From Coccinella septempunctata (taxonomy: Eukaryota; Arthropoda; Insecta; Coleoptera; Coccinellidae), in NCBI RefSeq assembly GCF_907165205.1, contig NC_058191.1, positions 29,468,064 through 29,532,063 on the forward strand: a stretch of 64,000 nt of DNA. The letters run 5' to 3'. Each line of letters opens with the position of its first letter. Positions within the stretch are counted from its first letter, which is position 1. The position numbers and the translations under genes are program-made. A model generated the notes under the pieces. It made no database searches. It worked only from the letters and a program-made list of their open reading frames with translations, and was not told the DNA's origin. Shown here in pieces: positions 1 to 10,297 of the stretch.

Positions 1-410
1 TTGGGATCTATCCGGAGGCATTTATCCGCTCTTATCTTCGATCCATTCTCCTTTTCAGCTCACCCTGAAGAAACGGAGTGGGTTCACTTTTCTTATTCTT
101 ATTCGATTTCCTTTTAATAAGGGAAATATTTTACCAGAGTTATGTGTAATCTTCCAGGACCTTCTCTGGCAACAATTAAACTCAGTAGACATGCTCCGTA
201 ATTTAAACTATGCAAGCATTGCCTTATCTAGTCAATATGAATTTGATTAGGAGAGGTCTACATCGTTTTAGTGGTCAATTCAAAAGGAGAAAATTAATAT
301 CTTACGTCAAAAACTACTAATTTATATGGGGTTTTCATTATAATTCAATTCAATCAGTTCGTCACCTCGGAAAGTCAAAAAATTTTTCATTCATCAAACG
401 AAAAAAAAAA
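1..410. other. AT-rich sequence without a recognisable gene
   Basis: I see no coding frame, repeat partner or RNA gene here. The stretch is AT-rich and leads into the dispersed repeat that follows. Confidence 0.5.
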
Positions 411-712
411 CAAGTTTTCATTCCTGTTATTAACTTTCCTAGGTGCAATGATCTCTTCTATGAATTTCCACATGAAAAAATTTCTCGAAAAGTGTTGCCA
501 TTGGCTACAATTCGTATCCTGGTGAAATTGGAAAAAGACGTTCGTTAAGCGCTGCCATCTTTTCGACAAAGTAAAAACTATTGTAATATTCGTAATTTCT
601 CCTTACCGTTCAATTGTTCTGGCAACACTCCACATTCTGGTAGTCTTTCCCCCTTTACGCCTTATACGGATGGCGAGAAAGTCCCGTTGTGTAAACTCCT
701 CTTAAGATTATT
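411..712 (+). repeat. Dispersed repeat, copy 1 of 2
   Basis: About 300 bp recurs in the same orientation at 45871-46177 with scattered substitutions and small indels. Shared blocks include CATTGGCTACAATTCGTA, GTGCTGCCATCTTTTCG (GCGCTGCCATC here) and CACATTCTGGTAGTCTTT. No terminal inverted repeat or coding capacity is visible. It is an interspersed repeat of unknown class, possibly a fragment of a larger element. The 60-codon minus-strand open frame inside it (387-569) is not preserved in the other copy and is not treated as a gene. Confidence 0.75.
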
Positions 713-967
713 ATTTTTGTTAGTTTGGTATTGAATGAATTGTTTATGGATTGTCTTCGGAACAATTTAATGAAAGTAAGATATGATATTTACCTACTGC
801 TTCTTTTTCTTTCAGTATAAATAGTGAGATTTTCCTGTAAATAAATTCAATACTATATAATATGTCTATGCAGAGCGGATTTAACAGCGTCTGCTGTTTC
901 TCGCATCTAACACTCCATTTTCCTCGTTCCTGTATATCTTCCTCCCGTAGTTGTCTGCTCCCTATTG

Positions 968-2135
968 CTTGCTCAACAAGCTATGTGAAGCTGACACCCC
1001 CAAATGCGAATTTTGAAACAAAAATTTCAGGTTCGTTTGTCCATCGTAGGTCCATGTTTGTCCGCCCTTTTTTTCATTTGTCCAGGCACCGTTTGAAAGG
1101 TATGAAAAAATAAATTTTTCCGTGCATTTTCTGAGCAGCTCAGCCAGATTGCGAAAACGATAATAAATATGGTTTGTACCACGTTAGTTCACCTAATTAC
1201 TCCATTTGTCTACCCACAGAGCCTTGCAACTCTTCTTGTAATAAATCTGGAAATTTCATCCATCTAGGTGCAACCGTTCGGTCTTGACGAATTCTTAACT
1301 GAACCCAGCTTTTTCAGGATTTTTCGAAGGTCAGCTTTCGAGTCGTTTATCTCTCAATAGAAGTAACCGAAGATGGAAATGTGATACATATTCTGAAAGA
1401 GCAACTCTTCTAGTAATAAATCTGACAATTTCATCCATCTAGGTGCAACCGTTCGGTCTTGATGAATTTCTGCTCAGAAATTGTACCGAAAAAACTTATT
1501 TTTCCATATCTCTCAAACGATGCCTGGACAAATGAAAAATAAAAGATTGACAAACATGGACCTACGATAGACAAACGATCCTGAAATTTTGGTTCAAAAA
1601 TTCTCTTTTGGGGGTGCCAACTTCACACTTTTCAAAATTTGCATAGGATGGATTTCTATGGTTCTGTGAATGGACAATTGAAAAAATTGGGTGGACAAAA
1701 GTAGTGGACTTAGGTTTGACAAACGATCTATACCATTAAAAATACGTTTCTGCAATTTGGGGGTGCTACTCAGAAAATGCACCGAAACAATTTCTTTTTT
1801 CATATCTCTCAATCGGTGCCTGGACAAATGAAAATAGAAGGGGGACAAACATGGGCCTACCGTGAACAAGAGATCCTGAAATTTTGGTTCAAAAATTTCA
1901 TTTGGGGGTGCCAACTTCACACTTTCAAAAATTTTCAAAAATTGATTTCTATGAATGAAAAAATTTGGTGGACAAAAGTGGACTTACGTTGGACAAACGA
2001 TCTGTACCATCCGAAATAAGTTTTTACCATTTGGGGGTGCTGCTCATAAAATGAACCGAAAAAAGTTCTTTTCCGATATCTCTAAAACGGTGCCTGGGCG
2101 AATGAAAAAAAAAGGTGGACAAACATGGACCTACG
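968..2135. repeat. Block of ~285-bp tandem units with an inverted outer copy
   Basis: A module containing ATATCTCTCAAACGRTGCC, then CTGGACAAATGAAAA, GGACAAACATGGACCTACG and TTTGGGGGTGCCAACTTC occurs directly at about 1507, 1801 and 2078 (spacing 294 and 277 bp), the last copy truncated. A reverse-complement copy lies at about 968-1135. Between the inverted and direct copies, a different ~70-bp segment (GTGCAACCGTTCGGTCTTGA) is repeated at about 1219 and 1401. The open frames at 862-1113, 1594-1938 and 1777-2019 are readings of this repeat in different frames. The inverted outer copy suggests a transposon-derived foldback. The family is not recognised. Confidence 0.75.
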
Positions 2136-3600
2136 AGGAGCTTAGCCACACATGCGAAAGGCCAAGGTCAATGTAGAAACCCAGTTTAATGTAAAATCAT
2201 CGCCATATATCTCGAAAACGTTTGAACGTAGAAAAAATTTCTTCGGACAAAAATTTGTAGGAAATGTTATGCCCTACGACTTTTATAATGAATGCGAAAA
2301 CAATTTGAAGTCAGGAAACGAGGTAATTCAAAAAAACTAATTTTTGTGACCAATTTTCATTGTTTCGGTATGCTGAAACTGTCAGATTATATTATCTTGA
2401 ATCAGTAGTTTCAAAATAAAAAGAAAAGCCACCGCGTTCGAAAATGTACACGTGACGTCATCTTAATCTGACCTGCTCGAGTATGTACAATACTGTTTTT
2501 TTTTTTAGTATTCTGACAGGCTGTCCTAGACAATTCCTCCTATATGCAGATCTACTTTTTGGTAGAGGTACTCTACAGGGTCCAAGAAATATCCCATTAT
2601 ATTAATCTGACACGCTCGAGTAAATATCGAATATCTCTCTTCGGCTCCCCAACTACTTGACTTGTTACTTTGTCAGCCTCGAAGGAAAAAACACTTGCAG
2701 ATTGCAAAAGGCACGAGAACGAAGCCATTAACAAATTTCTTTTTTATACGGGGACGTGAGTATTTTAATGAATCATTGAAATTAGCGAACATACTCGGTT
2801 TGTCAGGTGTCTCACACACACGATGTCGACATACAAAAGGATCTGGAGTAAGAGCACCTACTACATCTCTAATGTTGCACCAACGACCCCTTTCAGAATC
2901 AACCCAAGAAATACATCCATTCACATAAACTTCAACAGAATTAGGTCAGTCGGAAATAATGAAGGCTGTCCTTGTGGATACCGAAATTTTAACAGGATAA
3001 GACTAAACTCGATCTCTCTTACACATATCCTCTCCGAAGTATCTATAGGTCTTCTGGGAACGGCAAAGTAACGTCGCTAATAGCATTCGAATGCGATGTC
3101 GATACACTTTGGCTTTGCTGACTACTACAAACTTTTTATTGAATTTATGCAGGGTACATTTAACTTCGTCGGCGAAACTACACCTAACGAATTTAGTCAG
3201 ATGCAACAAACTGAATAGAACCGTTTATAACATGTTTTCAGCATCCGTCCTTTCGCGAATAAACAAAGGACAGCTGCTGATGCTGGAGGTTCCGCCTCGG
3301 GTTTATAGGGTTATAAAAATTTTTGTGGATACGATACGCGATTGAAGCAGAGAATTTGCAGGCGCGAAAATTTCGAGTATTCATCGCCGGTAGTGAAATA
3401 TCTCAGGAAAGTACAGCGCTTGGATTTTAATAGGTGTTGAAGTCAGCAGGAGCTAAACAGATTGCTAATGCTCTCGATATGCTGGATATGCAGCCCTATA
3501 TTTCTGGCTGCATTAAGGTTACTATCAATAGAAAAAGATCCTGTTATATAATAATCTTGAGAAATGCCGGTCCAAACAAAACGTTTGTTGATAACAAGTA
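2136..3600. other. Unassigned region with one weak coding-like stretch
   Basis: No recognised gene. A minus-strand open frame at 2673-2924 (83 codons) has a cysteine-containing middle (CRHRVCETPDKP) and a plausible codon pattern. The opposite strand is also open over much of the same span and I cannot assign a family. The rest (2136-2660 and 3080-3600) holds no repeat partner inside the window. Confidence 0.35.
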
Positions 3601-4211
3601 CAGGGTGGGCAAAATTCGTTATCTACTGAGAGGATCTCGAGAACTATAGAAGCTAGAAGAAAACGGATGACACATTTCCGAGTTCATTTTCGGAGAAACA
3701 AATATGGTGAAAACCGCAGCCTTCTACGATACTTCGGTTTTGAGTTCGACAATTTCGTAAAGTTCTCATAACTTTTTTGTCCTTGAAGGTACAAATCTGA
3801 AACTTGAAACTTCTACAGGCACTTTTTACGTAGAATCCATTGATGAGCTTAAAATATTTTTTCATTTCGAATCAGTAGGTGAACTTTCATATTTTTAAAT
3901 GCAATCTTTTATTGAATTTGTTATTTTTGAATTGGAGGGAAATCTTCTGTCAGTATATTCTACGTATGAAAGTGCCCAAAAAGATTCAAGTTTCAGATCT
4001 GTAACTTCAAAGACAAAAAAGTTATGAGAATTTTTCGGATACGTCAAAATCTCAATTTTTGTTTATAACTCGAAATCTAAAAATGATAGGCCGATTCTGT
4101 TTTCAGATTTGGATTAGTCATCAAAAAAGAGCTAGAATGTGTCATCCGTTTTCTTCTAGCTGCTATAGTTCTCGAGATCCCCTCAGTGGACAACGAATTT
4201 TGCCCACCCTG
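3601..4211. mobile_element. 611-bp foldback MITE with ~270-bp inverted arms, TA-flanked
   Basis: The left end reads CAGGGTGGGCAAAATTCGTT and the right end is its near-exact reverse complement ending at 4211. TA lies immediately outside both ends (3599-3600 and 4212-4213), as expected for Tc1/mariner-type insertion. The inverted similarity continues inward for most of the element: TCGAGAACTATAG, GAAAACGGATGACACATT, and CATAACTTTTTTGTC opposite GACAAAAAAGTTATGAG. It has no transposase and is a non-autonomous element. The short minus-strand frame at 3653-3865 is contained in the left arm and is not a gene. Confidence 0.9.
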
Positions 4212-5249
4212 TACGTATCCAAATCAGTATACAAATATTCCGATTTTGATTTTCCTGTGACCAATATAGAACAATAATTGGTTTAAATTACCTTTTCAAA
4301 AGAAGCGATGAGGCATCAGTCAATAGTATATTTTCAAGAAAGAACGATTTTTATTTTGTCTATCATGGTTCCACATAATTTCATCGATTTTATGTTGTCC
4401 TCTTACGTTAATAGGGGGTGTATTTGAAGGTGAGGCTTTTTTTCAACAGAAGGAAGAACTAGTCAGAATGGAGCATTTCACCCTGAATCACCTATACAAA
4501 TCTTTCAAAATGGCAAAGTTGAAATAAATGAAATAGATCCTAATACGACCTTAGACCGTTTGTTAGCTGAATTATCACAAAGCAGTGGGAAAAAACTTAT
4601 CTCCTGATTCGACCATGTGGTTTCGTTTAGGATATTGGCTCGTTCGATATTTACGTCGTTATAAAAATGGGAACTTAGGATTGCCGAATTGTTCTCATTA
4701 TTTTTTAGTAACTTACACGATTTCATGAAATGGCTCATTTCGAAACCAACTGAGGGAAGAGACTCAAGACACAAGTGTAAAAAATAGAATAATACTTCAA
4801 AACCTCAATAGTAAAATCGTCTAAATCATTCACGATTTTATTCACAATGCGCATCACAATCTTCGTGATTGAACATTCCAACAATGGTCGTAAAAATGGG
4901 ATGAAATGGGGAAACATCATAGCACTTTTTCAACATATTTAACATAAGCACTTTCAAGAAACTCCCTCGATTTTCTACATTATTTTTCACCCTAAATTGC
5001 ACTATACAACAATTAGGATTATCTCTAAAGTGATATGATGCATATAATCCGATGAACTTGGTACTGAGCCATTCATTTTTCAGCCATTTGTTTATGTTTT
5101 ATTTCATTTTGAGATGCCGGAGACACCTTCCACGGTCTTGCACTTGAAATTCAATTAAATTTTGTCGTATCTGAACCTATTCTTGGAAAGATGCACGAGT
5201 AGCTACAGCCTATAACATCGAAGGAGAAGAAGTGTTTTTCATCAAACAA
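4212..5249. other. Unassigned AT-rich stretch
   Basis: No repeat partner or recognisable coding sequence. Open frames at 4505-4774 and 4735-4920 (minus) are short and show no known motif. The last 50-100 bases may already belong to the retrotransposon relic that follows. Confidence 0.4.
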
Positions 5250-5957
5250 CCCCGAATTGCGATAACACCTGTTTTGTCAGAAGTCATGAATTAGCGAGAG
5301 GCAATATGGCTCCGCCATAAACACTCATCAACAGATGACCTCCTCAGCTACGTGACGCATGGGTGGACAAAGATTGAGCAATATGGAGATCAGTTGCGTT
5401 ACATAGAAATATCTAAAGCCTACGATTTAACTGGAATCAGGCTTTTTTGAATAGACTTCCTTGTTATGAGAGTCTGTGAGTTGACGAGGAATTTTCTCAC
5501 CAACAAGAACATCCATGTGTTCGTGAAGACTTAATTTCGACACCCAACTTCTTCCTCCATCTATACAAGCGTTCCTCTCAGAACCGAGAACATCTTCAGC
5601 TTCGCGACTTTTGCCACTTTGAAGCCTTGACCAGTGACACACTTTTCAGTGTCGTTAAACCTCACCTCACTAAATGGCATCAAATCGATTCCATGGACCT
5701 TAATAAGGTGAACGAATTGGTCCAAAGGAATCCCAAAAAAAAACGCCTTTTCTCGAAAAACCCAATTCGTGATTTCTGGCTTGAAATAAATAGAAACAGC
5801 TTCAATAAGGAGAGTCCATGTGACTCTTAGAACATAGATACATGGAATGGACATTCAGTGCTACGAACGAATTGGTTGTAGTACACACATTCGATGTTTC
5901 TCTGTCTAGCGCGACACTATGGCAGTGACGTTATATAGAAAAAGTTACATACATACC
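5250..5957 (+). pseudogene. Decayed non-LTR retrotransposon reverse transcriptase, 5' part
   Basis: The conceptual reading, with frame changes, gives RIAITPVLSEVMN near 5253, RHKHSSTDDLLSYVTHGW from 5313, and YIEISKAYD near 5400. These match the order and spacing of the reverse-transcriptase fingers and palm in jockey-like insect LINEs, where the last motif carries the first catalytic aspartate. A further match, NFLTNKNIHVFV, follows at about 5490. A stop after VLSEVMN, a deletion upstream and frameshifts show that it is dead. The segment 5640-5830 (DLNKVNELVQRN) is compatible with the region after the YADD box, but the YADD box itself is not seen. A 2.8-kb TIR element begins at 5958, and the C-terminal part resumes after it at about 8796 on the same strand. 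The family label rests on motif recognition only. Confidence 0.7.
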
Positions 5958-7054
5958 TATACTTCATTCAAATTTATTTTAGCAGTCGGTTGGCCATGAA
6001 ATAATTTTCTCAAGTTTTTGTAACTAGAACGAAGTTAGGTTGGCACTCATGAAATGTCGTTAATGTCATAACGCCGTTGCCACAACTAATATCAATTTTT
6101 ATTACGAAAATTCGAAAATACCGAAAGTGATTGAAAAAAGGGACAGGGTTTCAGGAAGTGCCCCAGTCAACCAGAAATGTAACAGTAAGTCGCAGGGAGT
6201 ACCCAAAAATATCGCATTGAAGCGCTTCTTCGAGAAGTTTCATGGATGTACTTAAGATTTCACATTGTGGACATTAACGTCCGCATATTGTTAAGTTTGC
6301 GAATTCCTCAAGTTTAGATCCCTAGTGGTTACATGAAACATCATATCGAGATGTTCCGATGAAGTGAACATAGCTACTATTATGCGACTTCTCTCTGTTG
6401 ATATTTTTGAAATATTGAATCTGTGATATTTTTAGAACATGAAATGATGTGTTGTGAATACATTTCGATGAACTCTACCCAGCGACTTCTCTAAGAAAAA
6501 CTTTCAGTAACTGTCTGAAGTGTTCTATTTATCAGCACGTGGTCTCGAGGTTAACTCATAACCTAAATCCCGCTATGCAAAACGTGGTGTGACGTGTTTC
6601 GTTCTGTGACTGTGTTGTGTTGAGAGAATGAACAAACAAAATCTTTATGAATGAATTTTTAGAATAATTTTTTTAACAGAGCTGTTCTATTATTAAATTT
6701 CGTTTTAGTTAAGTGTTACTCGACGTTGATTGATTAATTAACGTGCAGTAAAAGGTGAGTAGTTATATAACCTATTGAAATAATGACTACATCATGATCA
6801 CTTCTTGGCCCTCTTATCCTCCCTATTTTTGCACCTTTGTAACGTTCAACTTTCAACATACCTCATATGAATTTAGGTGATAAGTAACATTCACAACCTT
6901 CAAAATCAAACTTGGAATTGATTTGAATCATCGAGAGAACTTCAAATTATTATTTTAGATACTGTGCTGGAAAAAATCACCTTCTACTGTTGTTAGATTT
7001 TTCATGACACTCAATTTATTACTATCAATACAGCTCTGATTTTTTCTTCTTCAG

Positions 7055-7086
7055 CTGGACCATGCCGTTCCTGAAGTGGAATGAAG
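7055..7086 (+). other. Possible small exon of the decayed transposase gene
   Basis: A strong splice-acceptor pattern (TTTTTTCTTCTTCAG) precedes this 32-base stretch, and GT follows it. It contains an ATG in good context (GGACCATGC), giving MPFLKWNE before the putative donor. Its phase does not match a direct join to the coding relic at 7884, so another exon or decay would be needed. A donor-like AAAAG/GTGAGTAG lies upstream near 6755. This is inference from splice-like signals alone. Confidence 0.3.
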
Positions 7087-7261
7087 GTTTATAACAAGAA
7101 ATATGTTCTTTATTTTATATATTTGGATTTGTATGAAATATGTTAATCTTGAATAAAAATATATCAGTAATTCATATAGTTGTTCAATTTCCCTTTTGAG
7201 GATGAGAGCAGAATGCGAAATATATGTAGGTAAGAGTAAAGAGTAAACACAGGGTACAAAT

Positions 7262-7412
7262 GAGGCGTTCAGAGCAGAAGAGGCCCAAGCTACATTTTTT
7301 CTGAAATTGAGTTTACGAGTATATAAAATTTTGATTCATTTTCAGGCAGTTCTTACTGTTAATTCAATTTCAGAAAAATTTTAGCTTGGGTCACTTTTCC
7401 TCGGAACGCCTC
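7262..7412. mobile_element. 151-bp hairpin MITE nested in the 2.8-kb element
   Basis: GAGGCGTTCAGAGCAGAAG at the left is inverted against GGAACGCCTC at the right. The arms extend about 45 bp through GGCCCAAGCT and TTTTTCTGAAATTGA. The loop is about 50 bp. There is no coding content. It lies inside the inner inverted pair of the larger transposon, making a third level of nesting. Confidence 0.8.
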
Positions 7413-7883
7413 GAATATAGAGTGCAAATTGATTGCCACGATGGTAATTATCAAATTGAACATGAATATAACTTCAATAGAGGATACACATTGGTAGTTT
7501 ATTCTGTCAAAATAATCGTTCCAAAAACCTCCAAAATGAGTCGCAAAGTTGCTGTCTAGGGTGCTTTTTTTACACCTACTATGTGATGTACTGGGTAATT
7601 ACCCGCGATATGCGATGTTGCGGACATTAAGCACTCTCCAGTAAGTACTGGTGGCCTTTTTATAAATCAACATTGTGAAGTCGCATTTCCACAGTGGTAA
7701 TTCCCAACAACTTCCCTGTGACTGAAACTGGTTGACTGGGGCTATTTAGAATTCAGGTCACCTCATTCAAATAGTTATACTCTGATATTCTTAAATCTAC
7801 AATACGTCAGACGATAGCGAACATATTCAATGTAAGATAATTTATATAATGTTTCATCTGAATCTAAAAGACTTATATTTCAG

Positions 7884-7994
7884 CTGAATATTTCCACAAT
7901 CAGAAAGATTGTGAATGAAGAGTATGACAAAGAATTTCCTTTTATTGGAAGACCCAAAAAAGTGGTGGTATTTGAGAATTTTATTTTTGAGTGA
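7884..7994 (+). pseudogene. Transposase exon relic with helix-turn-helix-like N-terminal motif
   Basis: After an acceptor-like sequence (ACTTATATTTCAG) an open frame of 36 codons begins LNISTIRKIVNEEYDK, continues with GRPKKVVVF and ends at TGA. The arrangement of a recognition-helix-like segment, then basic GRPKK, then a hydrophobic segment resembles the N-terminal DNA-binding region of IS630/mariner-related transposases common in insects. No catalytic domain follows, so this is a remnant. The assignment comes from pattern similarity. The flanking TIR element with TA borders fits it. Confidence 0.5.
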
Positions 7995-8274
7995 ATTAAT
8001 GCGAAAAGTTTACTACAGGATTTTCGATAAATGTCATCGGAGAATAAGTTCCCAAAAATGGATTTTTCTATTTTTCATTTGACTTGTCCTATACAATGTA
8101 AATGTCTTAAGGTACTAATAAATACCTAATTATTATAATTACATCAATGTATTAAGATGAATAGCCACAAATACGCGCAAGTTGCCCTGTTCCTTGTTTA
8201 TTCATGTGAAATTTTTGTTCAACGGTGAAGTTGCATCTTAACTTGAAACTTCCTTCAACTCCTTTTACTTATAT

Positions 8275-8754
8275 TGATGCAAGATGATTTTTTTGAAGAA
8301 TTTAACATTCTTATAATTATCTGTTAATTCCTTCGGGAGATACCCATTCCCAACCACTGCATCATATGCATTTCATCTTCGGGTTAATATTTTTGAAATC
8401 TCCAAATGATGTAAGCCAAAGAAGATAACGAACATTAACTCTACTCAAGCGAGTGCATATTATGATATTATACTGATCTCTTGTATTTTCCATGCAAATA
8501 ACTGGATTCGGTATGCCTTCAATCAGTTTGTATAAACTTCAATTATGTTCGTCATATATTTTCCGAAGAGATTCGACATTGTGATAAAATACGTAATAAC
8601 AGAAACTTTTACGTAGAACGGGCAACATAGCGTTGATTTAAAACCCAAAAATGTTTTGACAAGCTTCATAACCCCACATTTTCGTACTATACAGAGTGAA
8701 ATGTGTCAAATTTCCATGGCCAACCGACTGCTAAAATAAAGTTGAATGAAGTAT
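8275..8754 (+). repeat. Right-end segment shared with 56347-56830
   Basis: About 480 bp matches 56347-56830 in the same orientation. Shared landmarks include CCACTGCATCATATGCATTT, TTATGATATTATACTGATCT, CGTAGAACGGGCAACATAGC and the terminal CCATGGCCAACCGACTGCTA. Copy 2 has no matching left end, so it is a fragment of the 2.8-kb element. The copies differ by point changes and by a ~15-base indel near 8413. Confidence 0.9.
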
Positions 8755-8795
8755 ATCTATTTGTGATTAAAATTGATGTGATGATGATGTCTCAA

Positions 8796-9075
8796 TTGTG
8801 ATTGGCGACACTAAGCAACTATCTCACTCCAGTCTTTGGAATGTTTATTTTACATTCCATGTATCTATGTTCTAAGATGTGGCTAGCATCGAGAAAAACC
8901 CTGCAAATAAGCCAGGATATCAGCCCAAGAATGTTATTCACACCAGAAGAGATTCTTCTACTTTACAAGACCCAGTTCAGAGTGAGAATTGAATACCTAC
9001 TGTTCTCGTGTTTTGAGTTCAGATATTCATTGCAACCCTTCGATTCCATCCATCTAGAAAAAATCATCAATTAAC
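8796..9075 (+). pseudogene. Decayed non-LTR retrotransposon, C-terminal part
   Basis: One open frame of about 90 codons reads MLFTPEEILLLYKTQFRVR, then IEYLL, then LQPFDSIHLEKIIN. The order FTPE, LLLYK-Q-R-EY and L-FDSI matches the conserved region after the reverse transcriptase in jockey-type LINEs, where FTPEQLLLLYKAQVRP-EY-SH and L-LDRIQ are usual. The cysteine/histidine positions are not kept. It follows the 2.8-kb insertion directly and is on the same strand as the reverse-transcriptase relic at 5250, so the two probably belonged to one copy. A weak continuation (SMYNDLQRNLP near 9220) may extend it to about 9330. Confidence 0.6.
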
Positions 9076-10297
9076 TCCGATCAATTTGGAGTGCTCACTT
9101 GAGCAATAATTCTATTTTATGATGAATCTGAGTCTAGCTTGATAGTATACGGTTTGACAAATCTCGTTGGCGGCATGATCGTTAATAACGACTTCGACAT
9201 ACTCTAACAGTCAGCAGTGCATCCATGTACAACGATCTCCAGCGGAATTTGCCTATTCATCCCTAATAAGATTTTGTAGGAAACACTGAAGTGGTCTGCC
9301 AATTAGGACACTTTCCAGCTAAGAAGTTGGTGTAGTTTACCTTGCTTATAATTAAGTTGGGAACTTGACCCCGAAAACATGAAGGTGCCCTTATTCGACG
9401 TTACCTAAGTCCTATCTGCAATTTCTCGGAAATGTATGTATCGGAGTAAAGCACGTAGTTATAGGATCCTTGTTTGATTTGCATTTCTTCTGATGTAAGG
9501 AGGCGACAGAAATAAATCAGTCTCTGTTCATCGTTGTTCTGTAGTTTCAGAAACTTGAGGCACCATCAGAGGATTTGTTACCACTCTCGGAATTATAGAA
9601 TAGGAAAAAGTGCTAATCCTGCTAGGAAATCGAAAAAAAAATTTTTGGATGAAGATACAATTCTACAACAACTGGAAAAATTATTTCATCTTTCCATGTG
9701 TTCAATAAAACCGTGTTAATTAAAAATGCTATCTAGATGAACATTTTTTTTTCGACTAGACCGAATGAACCTGGGAAGTTTGCTTCTGTTGCAGTATTTT
9801 TTTCAACAAATTTATCCAATATTTTGCCAGTGTGGGCTGCTTCTGGAAATTATGTCGTTTTCGAGGCGTCCAACGAGAAAGCAGTTAATTAGATTTCGTA
9901 TTTTATGAATATTTTTGCCATATACCTTACTAGGAAAATGAAAATTGTTTTTTAATTCATGAATATTCCCTGAAATAGGCCAGATCGAGTTCGAAGCTCT
10001 CAAGGGTCATGACCTCCTGAAGATATTATGAGACTACAAGCTCTCCAATAATTTTGAATCATTTATTGTCGTTCATTTTAATGAGTTGAATTGTTACCAA
10101 TACATTTTATTTGTTTGTGTTGACCACGAAATTGCATTTAGGACGTTTATTTTCCATAATATTCGACTGTGGTTATTGTGACACAATTACTTCTCCTTCT
10201 CTTTCTGTTTTTTTCTGCAGATATGAACTGTCTTGGTTTTTCATTCGGCTGTTTCAAAATTCTCTTTTATTTTTTTTATGTTACATATCTCCTTATA
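9076..10297. other. Unassigned region
   Basis: Apart from a possible LINE tail up to about 9330, I see no recognised gene, repeat partner or RNA gene. Short open frames at 9534-9719 and 9812-10003 carry no known motif. Confidence 0.4.

Larger units (their letters stand above)
6160..7743. repeat. Inner inverted repeat pair GCCCCAGTCAACCAG
   Basis: GCCCCAGTCAACCAG at about 6160-6174 is exactly inverted as CTGGTTGACTGGGGC at 7729-7743. The similarity continues weakly inward: both sides carry GTCCGCA-type and AGTCGCA segments. This could mark a nested element or an internal arm of the surrounding transposon. No target duplication is evident. Confidence 0.55.
5958..8754. mobile_element. 2.8-kb TIR DNA transposon inserted in the LINE relic
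   Basis: The left end, TATACTTCATTCAAATTTAT followed by TTTAGCAGTCGGTTGGCCATG, is the inverted copy of the right end ending GAATGAAGTATA at 8754, giving TIRs of about 43 bp. Flanking TA agrees with a Tc1/mariner/IS630-type mechanism. The interior holds a second inverted pair (6160/7743), a 151-bp hairpin element (7262-7412) and a coding relic with a helix-turn-helix look (7884-7994). No full transposase remains. The right-hand 480 bp recurs at 56347-56830. The insertion separates two parts of one retrotransposon relic on the same strand, so it is younger than that relic. Confidence 0.8.

Noticed and set aside
5561..5854. 97-codon minus-strand frame
   Set aside because: The plus strand here fits a continuing LINE relic; the minus frame has no domain and is likely a shadow.
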